DNA of 10,457 nucleotides, from positions 1 to 10,457 of the forward strand of contig JBEKQP010000240.1 in the NCBI GenBank assembly GCA_049519595.1. Direction: 5' to 3'. The stretch's first letter is position 1. Each line of letters starts with the position of its first letter. A program made the translations under genes and the position numbers. Positions 1 to 6,250 of this stretch are shown piece by piece. Under the pieces are notes generated by a model that searched no databases, was not told where the DNA came from, and saw only the letters and a list, made by a program, of their open reading frames with translations. Source of the DNA: CAWBRT01 sp049519595. GTDB taxonomy: Bacteria; Acidobacteriota; Terriglobia; Terriglobales; Acidobacteriaceae.

Positions 1-360
1 AAACGATTCGAACATGCACGCGCCCCCGAATACGTGCGCCTGCATCGTGCGCGGGGAGCTGCCGAGTTCCATCATTTTGCGGATGAGCGCCTCAACCGCA
101 ACGTCGCCATAGCGGCACGATGCCTGCCCAACTTCCCCCTGCGCCAGAATGTAATGCGTCACTCCTCCGATGCGGCGAACGGAATCCCATATGCAAAGCG
201 CGACACAGGAGCCGACAATCGTGGTTACGGTGCAGGGTGTGGACGAAACGCACATCTGGCCGGGGTGAAGAAATTCCTTGCGAACCTCGCTGGCAACGGT
301 CTTCATCGGCAGCAACCCGGTGGAGGGCGAGGCATGCTGGTGATAGTCCTTAGTAATCAT
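1..360 (-). CDS. cheD: CheD, chemoreceptor glutamine deamidase (C-terminus cut by window edge)
   Basis: Translation of the minus strand from the ATG at 360 gives 120 residues with no stop up to the window edge. CheD deamidates specific glutamines of methyl-accepting chemoreceptors in the cytoplasm and, in many bacteria, exchanges with the phosphatase CheC. The core is plain: FLHPGQM near residues 30-36, TTIVGSCVALC around 46-56, GGVTHYIL at 65-72, YGD further on, and VFGGACMF near the visible end. Thr46, Cys52 and His69 have the same spacing as the T. maritima catalytic residues Thr21, Cys27 and His44, so the enzyme should be active. Family members are about 155-165 aa, so roughly 40 residues are missing off the edge. 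Its ATG overlaps the TGA of the upstream GAF gene (ATGA, 357-360), which suggests translational coupling. Confidence 0.93.
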   Translation of the reverse strand, partial: MITKDYHQHASPSTGLLPMKTVASEVRKEFLHPGQMCVSSTPCTVTTIVGSCVALCIWDSVRRIGGVTHYILAQGEVGQASCRYGDVAVEALIRKMMELGSSPRTMQAHVFGGACMFESF

Positions 361-926
361 TGCGTTCTCACGTCCATGATTGCTTCTCGTCTGCTGACAA
401 TAGAAGCTGCGGCGTGTTCGGTCAGCAAATCGAATAACGCATAATCGACATTTTCCAGACTGTTCTTTTGAGGCAGCAGGCCAAACACGACGATGGCTCC
501 AACCACTTCCTCCCGGAGCCTGAGCGGCACGACCGCAACTACTCCCGGAGGCTTTTCGGTAACGGTGTCCGTGATTACCTGTGTGTCGCTCGGCAGGCTC
601 GCGAGCTGATCATCGCCAACTCCCATCGAAAACAGACAGTCGGGTCGCGTTTGGCCCTTTTGAAACATGAGGCACGCAAACTGCTCGGTACCGATAAAAT
701 TGGTAAGAATATCCTTCACCGTGGCGATGGCCTCCTGCCGGGTGCTCGCGCCTTTCATCTGCGACAGAGATAGAAACTGCCGCGATGCAAGAACGAATTC
801 TTCGTCCACGTTGGTCCGTAGTCCAGTCCGCTGGACACGTAGCTCGGAGACTTTCCGTTGCAAGCGCTCCAGGAGGGCTCGAACTTTCGCCTCATCCGTC
901 TCCGGGTCTGTATATGATTTCGTCAC
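357..926 (-). CDS. GAF-domain protein of the chemosensory operon
   Basis: A 189-residue soluble protein. Residues 1-40 are charged and helical, probably a short coiled coil (DEAKVRALLERLQRKVSELR). Residues about 45-185 look like one GAF sensor domain: an N-terminal helix, a strand with CLMF, a central strand ending in PLRLREEVVGAIVVFGLL, and a last helix (DYALFDLLTEHAAASIVSRR). There is no output domain and no transmembrane segment, so it probably acts as a binding or adaptor module. The ligand cannot be told from sequence. The start is GTG at 926, chosen because AAGGGGG lies 4 nt upstream. It sits 37 nt after the CheY-like gene and overlaps cheD by 4 nt, so the three are surely one transcript. 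The role in chemosensory signalling is inferred from context alone. Confidence 0.85.
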   Translation of the reverse strand: MTKSYTDPETDEAKVRALLERLQRKVSELRVQRTGLRTNVDEEFVLASRQFLSLSQMKGASTRQEAIATVKDILTNFIGTEQFACLMFQKGQTRPDCLFSMGVGDDQLASLPSDTQVITDTVTEKPPGVVAVVPLRLREEVVGAIVVFGLLPQKNSLENVDYALFDLLTEHAAASIVSRREAIMDVRTQ

Positions 927-963
927 CGAGCCCCCTTGGTTCGCATAACCGCGCTTCCGCCAG

Positions 964-1335
964 CTACTCTCCCAGGTATGCCTCTACCATGGCGAGCAGT
1001 TCGTGGCCGTGAATCGGTTTTGTCAGGTAATCGTTACAGCCGTGCTCGAATCCCGCCTCCACGTCCTCTTGCTGGCCTTTCGTGGTAACGAGAATGATAG
1101 GAATATCGCACGTGCTCTTGTCGCCCCGCAGTTGCTTGCAGGCTTCGAACCCATTCATTTTGGGCATGACAACGTCCATGAGCACCAGATCGGGAGATTC
1201 GGCAACTGCCTTCTCGACCGCTTCCTGGCCGTCCTGTGCGCGGATGAGCGTATAGCTCTTTTTCGCACCCAAGATCATCTCCTCCATCATCAGGACCATC
1301 TTCGAGTCATCGACCAGCAGAATCTTCTTACTCAT
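964..1335 (-). CDS. CheY-like single-domain response regulator
   Basis: A 123-residue protein made of one receiver domain. The acidic pocket is Asp9-Asp10, the phosphoacceptor Asp54 (LVLMDVVMPKMNG), the conserved Thr84 (ILVTTKG) and Lys106 (YLTKPI). These are spaced exactly as Asp12/13, Asp57, Thr87 and Lys109 of E. coli CheY, so it should accept phosphate from a CheA kinase encoded elsewhere. It has no DNA-binding or enzymatic output domain, so it works by protein-protein contact, at a flagellar switch, pilus motor or other target that cannot be named from here. The ATG at 1335 follows a purine-rich stretch with GGAAAGGG. Its position just ahead of a GAF protein and cheD supports a chemosensory role. 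Confidence 0.93.
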   Translation of the reverse strand: MSKKILLVDDSKMVLMMEEMILGAKKSYTLIRAQDGQEAVEKAVAESPDLVLMDVVMPKMNGFEACKQLRGDKSTCDIPIILVTTKGQQEDVEAGFEHGCNDYLTKPIHGHELLAMVEAYLGE

Positions 1336-1613
1336 TTCCGCCCTTTCCTCTGAGCGGAGGGACTCCCTGCACGCCAGCCAACGAGAGCTTGCGCTTGAAG
1401 AGGAGCAGTTCCTCCGATCCCTGTCTCGACTGATTTCGCCGGGGGAGCACCGCGCCTGTGCCGGCTGTATCTTGCCTTCGTATTTGCCGACAAGGTGTGC
1501 TCGGCGCCATTGGGGGAGTCGATCACGCTTACCTCACCTATTCGGTCGAATGACGCCGTTGTATTGAAGAATGCGCTGCGGACGGATCTTCCGAGAACAG
1601 CGGTAATCCTCAT
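1332..1613 (-). CDS. possible small ORF ahead of the CheY-like gene, unrecognised
   Basis: A 93-codon open frame lies between the short hypothetical gene (stop at 1626, 12 nt away) and the CheY-like gene, whose ATG it overlaps as ATGA (1332-1335). That geometry matches the GAF-cheD junction and is the main argument for it being real. Against it, I see no Shine-Dalgarno sequence before the ATG at 1613. The product is rich in Arg, Ser, Ala and Gly with no recognisable domain, and the last 35 residues look like non-coding translation. It may be a real short gene, a frameshifted remnant, or untranslated leader RNA of the chemosensory operon. Confidence 0.25.
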   Translation of the reverse strand: MRITAVLGRSVRSAFFNTTASFDRIGEVSVIDSPNGAEHTLSANTKARYSRHRRGAPPAKSVETGIGGTAPLQAQALVGWRAGSPSAQRKGRK

Positions 1614-1625
1614 ATCGCAGAGAGT

Positions 1626-1862
1626 TCACCGCACTGCCCGGCCACACTCGTGCAACCATTTCTCCCAATCGTCATCGACATCATCGTTCGCTTGCGCTGT
1701 CTTTGGTTCCGCTTGCAACTGAACTGTGTAACCAAGCCACTTTCCTAACAGCGCTGCAATTCCAGGGTTGGGCCCAGCCGAGGCAGGATCTCTCTGCACT
1801 GCCGGTGCTTCGGTCAAAAGCTCCATCTCCGCCAGATCTGTTATAGCTTTCGTATTGCTCAT
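1626..1862 (-). CDS. short hypothetical protein, likely first gene of the chemosensory operon
   Basis: From the ATG at 1862 this encodes 78 residues. The start was chosen because AAGGAAGAGG lies just upstream. I do not recognise the family. The N-terminal 20 residues are acidic and helical (DLAEMELLTEAP), the middle contains GIAALLGKWLGYTVQLQ, and the end is acidic and tryptophan-rich (DDDVDDDWEKWL is approximated by NDDVDDDWEKWLHE). There is no signal peptide or membrane segment in this short form, so a cytoplasmic protein is likely. The frame stays open upstream to a GTG at 2006. That 126-aa version would begin with a hydrophobic segment and a CxxCH motif, but it lacks a convincing ribosome-binding site. 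Its place ahead of the CheY-like gene suggests a partner in the same pathway, which is inference. Confidence 0.5.
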   Translation of the reverse strand: MSNTKAITDLAEMELLTEAPAVQRDPASAGPNPGIAALLGKWLGYTVQLQAEPKTAQANDDVDDDWEKWLHECGRAVR

Positions 1863-2006
1863 GCGCCTCTTCCTTAAAGCTGTCGCTTGCCTACGCAAAG
1901 AGAATCTCTCAGCATGACAAGCGCCGCAAGTAACCAAGGTAACTTCAGATGTTGTCGTCTGAAGGGACGCTAAAGAGAGCAGGACGAAGGCGATGAAGGC
2001 AGCCAC

Positions 2007-2227
2007 AGCTTGACTTATGCAAGACCTTATTACCTATGCCTGCACGCCAGACTGGCTGCCAACTACGAGGTCATGAACGTGCAGAATCAGGGTCATGACG
2101 CTCATCTGCTCCTCCAGCACATCTGGAATAAGCTGGTATTCGCCAAATCGGGGCAGTCGGGGGGCACAAGATTAGCGCAGAGCCAACGGTTCTCAGAGGC
2201 GAGTCCGACACAACATCGCATTGGCGT
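2007..2227. other. non-coding stretch between the hydrolase stump and the chemosensory operon
   Basis: No convincing gene is seen on either strand. The plus-strand open frame from 2010 has no ribosome-binding site and a random-looking composition. The minus strand carries a stretch ending at 2034 (visible residues RFGEYQLIPDVLEEQ and MTLILHVHDLVVG) that reads like protein but has no start or recognisable family. It may be another gene scrap. The promoter of the chemosensory operon should lie nearby, but I cannot place it. Confidence 0.4.
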
Positions 2228-2389
2228 TCAGCTCAGAATGCAGCGATAGCCATTGGAGGCCAGGAACAGCATCTGAGCCTCCCAGCTATCTGCATTCAGC
2301 GGCCAGCCGTGGCCGAACACCACAGGCTGTCCTGAACCCCAGTCCCTGTAATAGATCTGCGTTCCGTCTTTCGTAGTAATCGTGCTCAT
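2228..2389 (-). pseudogene. 5' stump of an alpha/beta hydrolase (non-heme chloroperoxidase type)
   Basis: The minus strand from the ATG at 2389 encodes MSTITTKDGTQIYYRDWGSG, then a stretch containing VVFGHGWPLNADSWEAQM, and ends at NGYRCILS followed by TGA. This is the conserved N-terminus of cofactor-free haloperoxidase/esterase-like alpha/beta hydrolases of about 270-280 aa. It includes the HGWPLN oxyanion-hole region. The normal continuation after NGYRCI (HDRRGHGRS, then the GHSTGG nucleophile elbow, then the Asp and His) is absent in all frames downstream. The strong ribosome-binding site AAAAGGAGG, 6 nt before the ATG, is intact. The break near 2236 therefore looks like a recent deletion or rearrangement. 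A 53-residue peptide could still be made but cannot be an enzyme. Confidence 0.85.
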
Positions 2390-2536
2390 TGTTTTCCTCC
2401 TTTTGCGCGGGGGGTCTCCTCGTCAAAACAAGGATTCGGTGCTTAGATGTGTTGCTCATAGCCAGCCACGCCTCTCGTGCTGGTCGGCACAAACGCTAAG
2501 CTCCTCAACAACGTGCCATTTTCAGGAAGTCACGAC

Positions 2537-2552
2537 TGAGCAATATTGCTCA
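2537..2552. promoter_or_regulatory. perfect 16-bp palindrome, operator-like
   Basis: TGAGCAATATTGCTCA is a perfect palindrome of 16 bp (TGAGC-N6-GCTCA), lying 58 nt before the GTG of the acidic small protein at 2610. The half-site spacing equals that of Crp-type operators (TGTGA-N6-TCACA), but the bases differ. A 14/16 match occurs at 4166-4181. The regulator is unknown. Confidence 0.55.
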
Positions 2553-2609
2553 CTTGAATCGTATGGGTTCTGCTCCAATGAAGGGCGAAGATGATTCTCG
2601 GGAGGTTTC

Positions 2610-2897
2610 GTGGCAAAACTTAAATCGCGTGATAACGAAGCGCAGCTCGATGAACTAGGAAGCGATCCTGGGCAGGTAGGCTCGGACAGCGCTGGGCAAT
2701 CAGGGGATACACAAGGCCTTTCGCAAATCGCTGACGCAGCCGGCGAAAGCGTTGAAGAACTCGACGACACTGATCAAGCATATGAGGCGGAAGCAGTTGG
2801 CGGGGTTGAGGATGCTGCTGACCACCCCGAAAGGCCCGTACGAACGCGTGAGGATAATGCCCGGTCAGATGACACGTCGCCGGAGCGCGGAGAATAG
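2610..2897 (+). CDS. acidic, probably disordered small conserved hypothetical protein
   Basis: A 95-residue protein, very rich in Asp, Glu, Gly and Ser, with few hydrophobic residues. There is a basic first segment (MAKLKSRDNE), then DPGQVGSDSAGQSGDTQGLS, a helical acidic middle (ESVEELDDTDQAYEAEAVGG) and a hydrophilic tail with HPERPVRTRED. From memory, short proteins with the DSAGQSGD-QGLS and SVEEL-GQ-EAE-V-GVEDA pattern occur in several acidobacterial genomes without assigned function; this was not checked. No signal peptide or membrane segment is present. The start is GTG at 2610, supported by GGGAGG 4-5 nt upstream. The palindrome at 2537-2552 may control it. No function is proposed. 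Confidence 0.75.
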   Translation: MAKLKSRDNEAQLDELGSDPGQVGSDSAGQSGDTQGLSQIADAAGESVEELDDTDQAYEAEAVGGVEDAADHPERPVRTREDNARSDDTSPERGE

Positions 2898-3046
2898 CGG
2901 TAGCGATCGAGAATCACAGGCGCCAGCCGGGCGAGCGACTGATCGATACTCTGATCAACTCCGCACGCCAAAACCGCTCGTGCGCAGGAGTAAAATACCG
3001 CCTCAGATATGCAATTGGAACCCGATTGAAGGGAGATACTCAGGTC

Positions 3047-3256
3047 ATGGCAGACACAGGTGAAAAGCGGCCGATAATCGGACGTGCAAACGCGAAAGAA
3101 GCAGAGACGGTTCGCGCGGAAAAGAAGATGGTTTCCGAGGAGCGATCAACAGCAAAAGCAAGCAATGCTGCGTTCGACAGTACCGAGCAAGGTTCTCGAC
3201 GACGTACAAAAGGGAGCAAACAGCGAAATTCTGCTCCCAATGTTTCAAAGACGTGA
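3047..3256 (+). CDS. Lys/Arg-rich small ORF, hypothetical
   Basis: From the ATG at 3047 this gives 69 residues, mostly Lys, Arg, Ala, Ser and Glu (MADTGEKRPIIGRANAKEAE at the start, a run of KGSKQR near the end). It has no hydrophobic core, so if translated it would be disordered and nucleic-acid-like in charge. AAGGGAG lies about 11 nt upstream, a somewhat long spacing. It ends 20 nt before the 3' end of the convergent crp-like pseudogene. An in-frame TTG at 3026 is a less likely start. It may be real, but composition alone cannot decide. Confidence 0.4.
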   Translation: MADTGEKRPIIGRANAKEAETVRAEKKMVSEERSTAKASNAAFDSTEQGSRRRTKGSKQRNSAPNVSKT

Positions 3257-3275
3257 GCGGAGTCAACGCCGGCCA

Positions 3276-3967
3276 CTAGTCGTGAAGCACGACGCTGACA
3301 AGCGAGCTGTGGACGTGCATGCCCCCGCCGTTGTAATCAATGAAGCCCAAGTCCCTGAACCGATTCATAAAGAAACTCACTCGCGAGCGGGTTGTACCGA
3401 TCATCTCGGCGAGGGTCTCTTGGCTTATTTTCGCGATCAACGGAGCAGATAAACGAGAAAGCGTTCGGCAAATTCCGGTTCCCGATGGAGCAGACCTACC
3501 ATTACCAAACCCTCCACCCGAGTGATGGCGCTCCGTTCGACGGTGCTCGCGGTGGACATGCGAAGCGGTTGGCCCGCCAGACAGCCCTCACCGAAAAAGC
3601 TACCTTCCGGCAGGATGGCAACGACGGCTTCTTTGCCCTGCGCGGATACAGCCGTGAGCTTCACTTTGCCGCTCTGGAGGTAGAACACCGCATCCGCTGT
3701 GTCCCCTTGCGAAAAGACGGCTTCATTCTCTTGGTATTCCTGTTTGCTTTTTCCAACGCCGAGTTTTGCTAGAAAAGGGCGGGGATCGAATGCGGCAGTC
3801 CGTTCAGGTGGCGCGCCAATCTCTGCCGGACTGACCATCGCTTTATGAATTGTATCCGGGGACGAAGGAGCGGTTTGCTTACTGAGATGCCTCCGGCTCT
3901 TCTTCCCGGGGACGACTTTCGCTCGCACAGTGGCGGCATCAACAACGACGGAGCGATTGATGGCCAT
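3276..3967 (-). pseudogene. Crp/Fnr-family regulator with an out-of-frame internal deletion
   Basis: The ATG at 3967, with GGGAGG 6 nt upstream, opens a 176-codon frame. It has a basic N-terminal extension of about 60 residues, then a cyclic-nucleotide-binding-type beta-roll (VFSQGDTADAVFYLQSGKVK, FFGEGCLAGQPLRMSTAST), and stops at 3437 right after ERFLVYLLR. One frame over, starting at 3443, the minus strand reads PLIAKISQETLAEMIGTTRS, then RVSFFMNRFRDLGFIDYNGG, and ends LVSVVLHD-TAG at 3276. That is the winged-helix DNA-binding end of the same family. The roughly 35-40 residues normally between these parts (the long dimerisation helix and first helices of the DNA-binding domain) are missing, and the joint shifts frame. 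As given, it would yield a sensor domain with no DNA-binding domain. Confidence 0.88.
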
Positions 3968-4165
3968 GGGAACCTCCCACTCGGAGAGTGTGGACGTGGG
4001 CGCTCGCCGAATAGGTCATTAGATGCAGTTAAAGCCCACCTGAATCGCGCAATCAGCCGCATAAAAGTGCTTAGTGAACGGAAGCCGTCTCGGCTAAATC
4101 TCGTCAATATGATACGAAAGAGGGATGAGGTTCGGAGGGCTATAGCCTTCAACTTACCGCCAGAG

Positions 4166-4181
4166 TGAGCAATATTGAGCA
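4166..4181. promoter_or_regulatory. operator-like site, near-copy of the 2537 palindrome
   Basis: TGAGCAATATTGAGCA matches TGAGCAATATTGCTCA at 14 of 16 positions; the first 12 bases are identical. It lies about 200 bp upstream of the crp-like ATG and 170 bp upstream of the response-regulator ATG. A shared regulator is plausible, though the distance to either start is long. Confidence 0.4.
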
Positions 4182-4279
4182 GACACGATCCGAGCTTGTT
4201 CTTATTATCTCTCTTTCAGCCACTCGGGAATCCAAATGGAAATTCTGGTTCGGCAGTATCCAGCATCTGCTCAAGATCG

Positions 4280-4309
4280 AACCGATACGGTTACTCCCCA
4301 ATTAGGAGT
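4280..4309. repeat. two adjacent short inverted repeats upstream of the response regulator
   Basis: AACCG-ATA-CGGTT (4280-4292) is followed directly by ACTCC-CCAATTA-GGAGT (4293-4309). Each has 5-bp perfect arms and they lie 42-70 bp before the ATG at 4352, where a transcription-factor site or leader hairpin would sit. Such short arms can arise by chance. Confidence 0.35.
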
Positions 4310-4351
4310 GCCACCCAGGCGTGGGCTCAGGCCACAACAGGGGAAACGACC

Positions 4352-4759
4352 ATGCGGAACAAGAGACACAAAATTCTAGTGGTCGATGACGAGCATGCCA
4401 TAGCCTCGACACTTGCCACGATCCTCGGGTATGAAGGCTACGAGACGGCCACCGCCTCCAGCGGAGAAGAAGCGATTCAAATGGCCTGTTCATTTCAGCC
4501 CAACTTCATTCTTAGCGACATCATGATGGGTGCGATGAACGGCGTAGAGGCTGCGATTGAGATTTTGCGTACCCTACCTGAGTGCAGGGTGTTGTTCATC
4601 TCTGGTAACGCTGGCTACCGAGACCTTTTAAAAGAAGCGACGGCAGGGGGTTTCAATTTCGAAGTTTTGGAAAAGCCAATCCCTCCGCCTCAACTGCTGG
4701 CCAAGATTTCGCAGATCCTTTTGTGCCGACCCGACCAAACCGAACAACTGGCAGTGTAG
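4352..4759 (+). CDS. stand-alone receiver-domain response regulator
   Basis: A 135-residue protein consisting of a single receiver domain (KILVVDDEHAIASTLATILG at the start). Asp12-Asp13 form the acidic pocket, Asp56 is the phosphoacceptor (FILSDIMMGAMNGVEAA), Ser84 replaces the usual Thr/Ser (VLFISGNAG) and Lys108 completes the site (EVLEKPI). There is no output domain. Phosphorylation by a histidine kinase encoded elsewhere is expected, with the target unknown. The ATG at 4352 is preferred because AGGGGA lies 7 nt upstream and homology starts immediately. The frame is open further upstream, but that part has no homology. It is divergent from the crp-like pseudogene and convergent with the MFS gene. 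It is distinct from the CheY-like protein at 964-1335, with different spacing and sequence. Confidence 0.92.
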   Translation: MRNKRHKILVVDDEHAIASTLATILGYEGYETATASSGEEAIQMACSFQPNFILSDIMMGAMNGVEAAIEILRTLPECRVLFISGNAGYRDLLKEATAGGFNFEVLEKPIPPPQLLAKISQILLCRPDQTEQLAV

Positions 4760-4870
4760 GGATACTGGAATATGAGCGTCTGTGGCAATTACGCCAAGCA
4801 CTATTGGACATGTCAGGAACTGCTGCTGGATCAAACGTGTAAGGCCAGCTGGAAGCGGGCGGCACAGAAG

Positions 4871-4904
4871 GCGGCGCTACGCGAGCAAATCGTCGTCGCG
4901 CCGC
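4871..4904. terminator. GC-rich hairpin between convergent genes
   Basis: GCGGCGC (4871-4877) and GCGCCGC (4898-4904) are perfect 7-bp arms around a 20-nt loop, just 5 nt beyond the MFS stop codon and 112 nt beyond the response-regulator stop. There is no T-tract on either strand, so it is not a classic intrinsic terminator. It may still end or stabilise the minus-strand transcript. Confidence 0.35.
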
Positions 4905-4909
4905 ATAAG

Positions 4910-6178
4910 CTATCGTCCGCTGGAAGCCGCCACCATTTGCACCTTGCCTTTGGGAAACGTCATACCCACCAACGACGAGACGAGGATAGCTCCGATCAAG
5001 AACATGAACGCGGTATCGAAGCTTCTGGCACCACCGCCGGAGATTTGCACTAGGTAGCCAATGATCAAAGGCGATAGGAAGCCGGCGATTTGTCCTGCGG
5101 TATTCACGAACCCCATAGCACGTCCGGCGATCTCCTTCGAAATGGCGCTTATTGGCAAGCCAAACACCACGCCATTGTTGAAGTAGAGGCTAAACCCGAC
5201 AGCGGTTTCCCAGAAAAGAAGCGCGTTGATCGACTGCGCCGTGTAGGTCTTGTAGAGAAAGATCGCGGTGACCCATTGGGCGGCGATCAGCGGTATTTTG
5301 CGGTTGTGCTTGAAGGGATGGTCTGAGACCCATCCTCCCAAGATCCATCCTACCGTCCCCGCAAAGAATGGCAGCGAGGCCATGATACCAAGTTGGCTTA
5401 ATGATATTCCCCGGGCGCGCACCAGATAAGATGGAAGCCAAGACTGGAATCCCCATGCAGTAATGTTCGAGAAAAACAGGATGCAGAAGGATTTCCAAAC
5501 CGGTTCCTGGCGCAGAACCTCCCAGAACCCCATTTTGACCCCGCCTTTGGAAGCTCCTAGTGCCGTGTCCACCCTCAGTTCTTCGAGTTCGGCTTCGGTG
5601 ATGCCTTTCCTCTGCGCCGGATCGTCGGTTACCCCGAACCAAATCCACAGAGCAAGTAGCAGCCCTGGAAACATGAGACTGTAAAATACCGTGCGCCATC
5701 CCCATGCTGCCATTACGGCCGCGACCAATAATGGAGTCAGCGCTGGTCCGAGCACATTCGAACACATCATCAGAGCGTTGGTCTCAGAGCGCTTGTTTGC
5801 CGGCGACCAGACGGCGCACGCTTTCCAGGTCGCTGCCGGAGCTATGCCCTCCCCAACGCCAAAAACCACGCGAATCCAGATCATGTTGAACAGGCTGTGC
5901 ACCGATCCGGTAACAAAGGTAAACACCGACCACCACAAGACGGCTCCGGTGATGACCTTGCGGGGACCAAACTTGTCGGCCAGTATGCCGCCTGGAATCT
6001 GGAAAGTGGCATAGCCGACAAAGAAGGCGCTCATCACAACTCCCATAGCCACCGGGGTCATGTTGAATTCCTTGGCAATGTAGGGAATTGCCGTGGCCAT
6101 CGCCATGCGGTCCAGGTAGGAAACAATCCAGACCATAAACATTGCGAACAAGGCTGTATAACGGTATTTCCAGACCAT
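4910..6178 (-). CDS. MFS transporter, ACS (anion:cation symporter) type
   Basis: A 422-residue polytopic inner-membrane protein with about 12 hydrophobic segments. The first is YTALFAMFMVWIVSYLDRMA, with the family-typical YLDR-x-A at its end. The MFS loop 2-3 motif appears as GGILADKFGPRKVI near residues 64-77, and GVGEGIAPAATW in TM4 is typical of the ACS family (galactonate, glucarate, phthalate and similar organic anions). The length is normal. The start ATG at 6178 has GGAGGAGGG upstream at about 9-10 nt. It follows the M20 amidohydrolase by 72 nt on the same strand, so the two are probably one operon. The likely role is proton-coupled uptake of the amidohydrolase's substrate or export of its product. 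The exact substrate cannot be read from sequence. Confidence 0.92.
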   Translation of the reverse strand: MVWKYRYTALFAMFMVWIVSYLDRMAMATAIPYIAKEFNMTPVAMGVVMSAFFVGYATFQIPGGILADKFGPRKVITGAVLWWSVFTFVTGSVHSLFNMIWIRVVFGVGEGIAPAATWKACAVWSPANKRSETNALMMCSNVLGPALTPLLVAAVMAAWGWRTVFYSLMFPGLLLALWIWFGVTDDPAQRKGITEAELEELRVDTALGASKGGVKMGFWEVLRQEPVWKSFCILFFSNITAWGFQSWLPSYLVRARGISLSQLGIMASLPFFAGTVGWILGGWVSDHPFKHNRKIPLIAAQWVTAIFLYKTYTAQSINALLFWETAVGFSLYFNNGVVFGLPISAISKEIAGRAMGFVNTAGQIAGFLSPLIIGYLVQISGGGARSFDTAFMFLIGAILVSSLVGMTFPKGKVQMVAASSGR

Positions 6179-6250
6179 GACTTAGTTCCCTCCTCCTGGA
6201 CTTGCGTAAAAACAAATTCGAAGGCGCTCAGATGGGGCCGATTGCCGGAC

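Larger units (their letters stand above)
3968..4351. promoter_or_regulatory. divergent intergenic region between the crp-like gene and the response regulator
   Basis: 384 bp between divergent starts with no convincing gene. It should contain both promoters, but I cannot identify -35/-10 pairs with confidence. It holds the palindromic site at 4166-4181 and two adjacent short inverted repeats at 4280-4309. Confidence 0.5.

Noticed and set aside
4175..4351. N-terminal extension of the response regulator
   Set aside because: The frame is open, but receiver homology starts at 4352, which has its own ribosome-binding site.
4772..5053. Plus-strand open frame after the response regulator
   Set aside because: Its second half is antisense to the MFS gene and it has no ribosome-binding site or recognisable domain.
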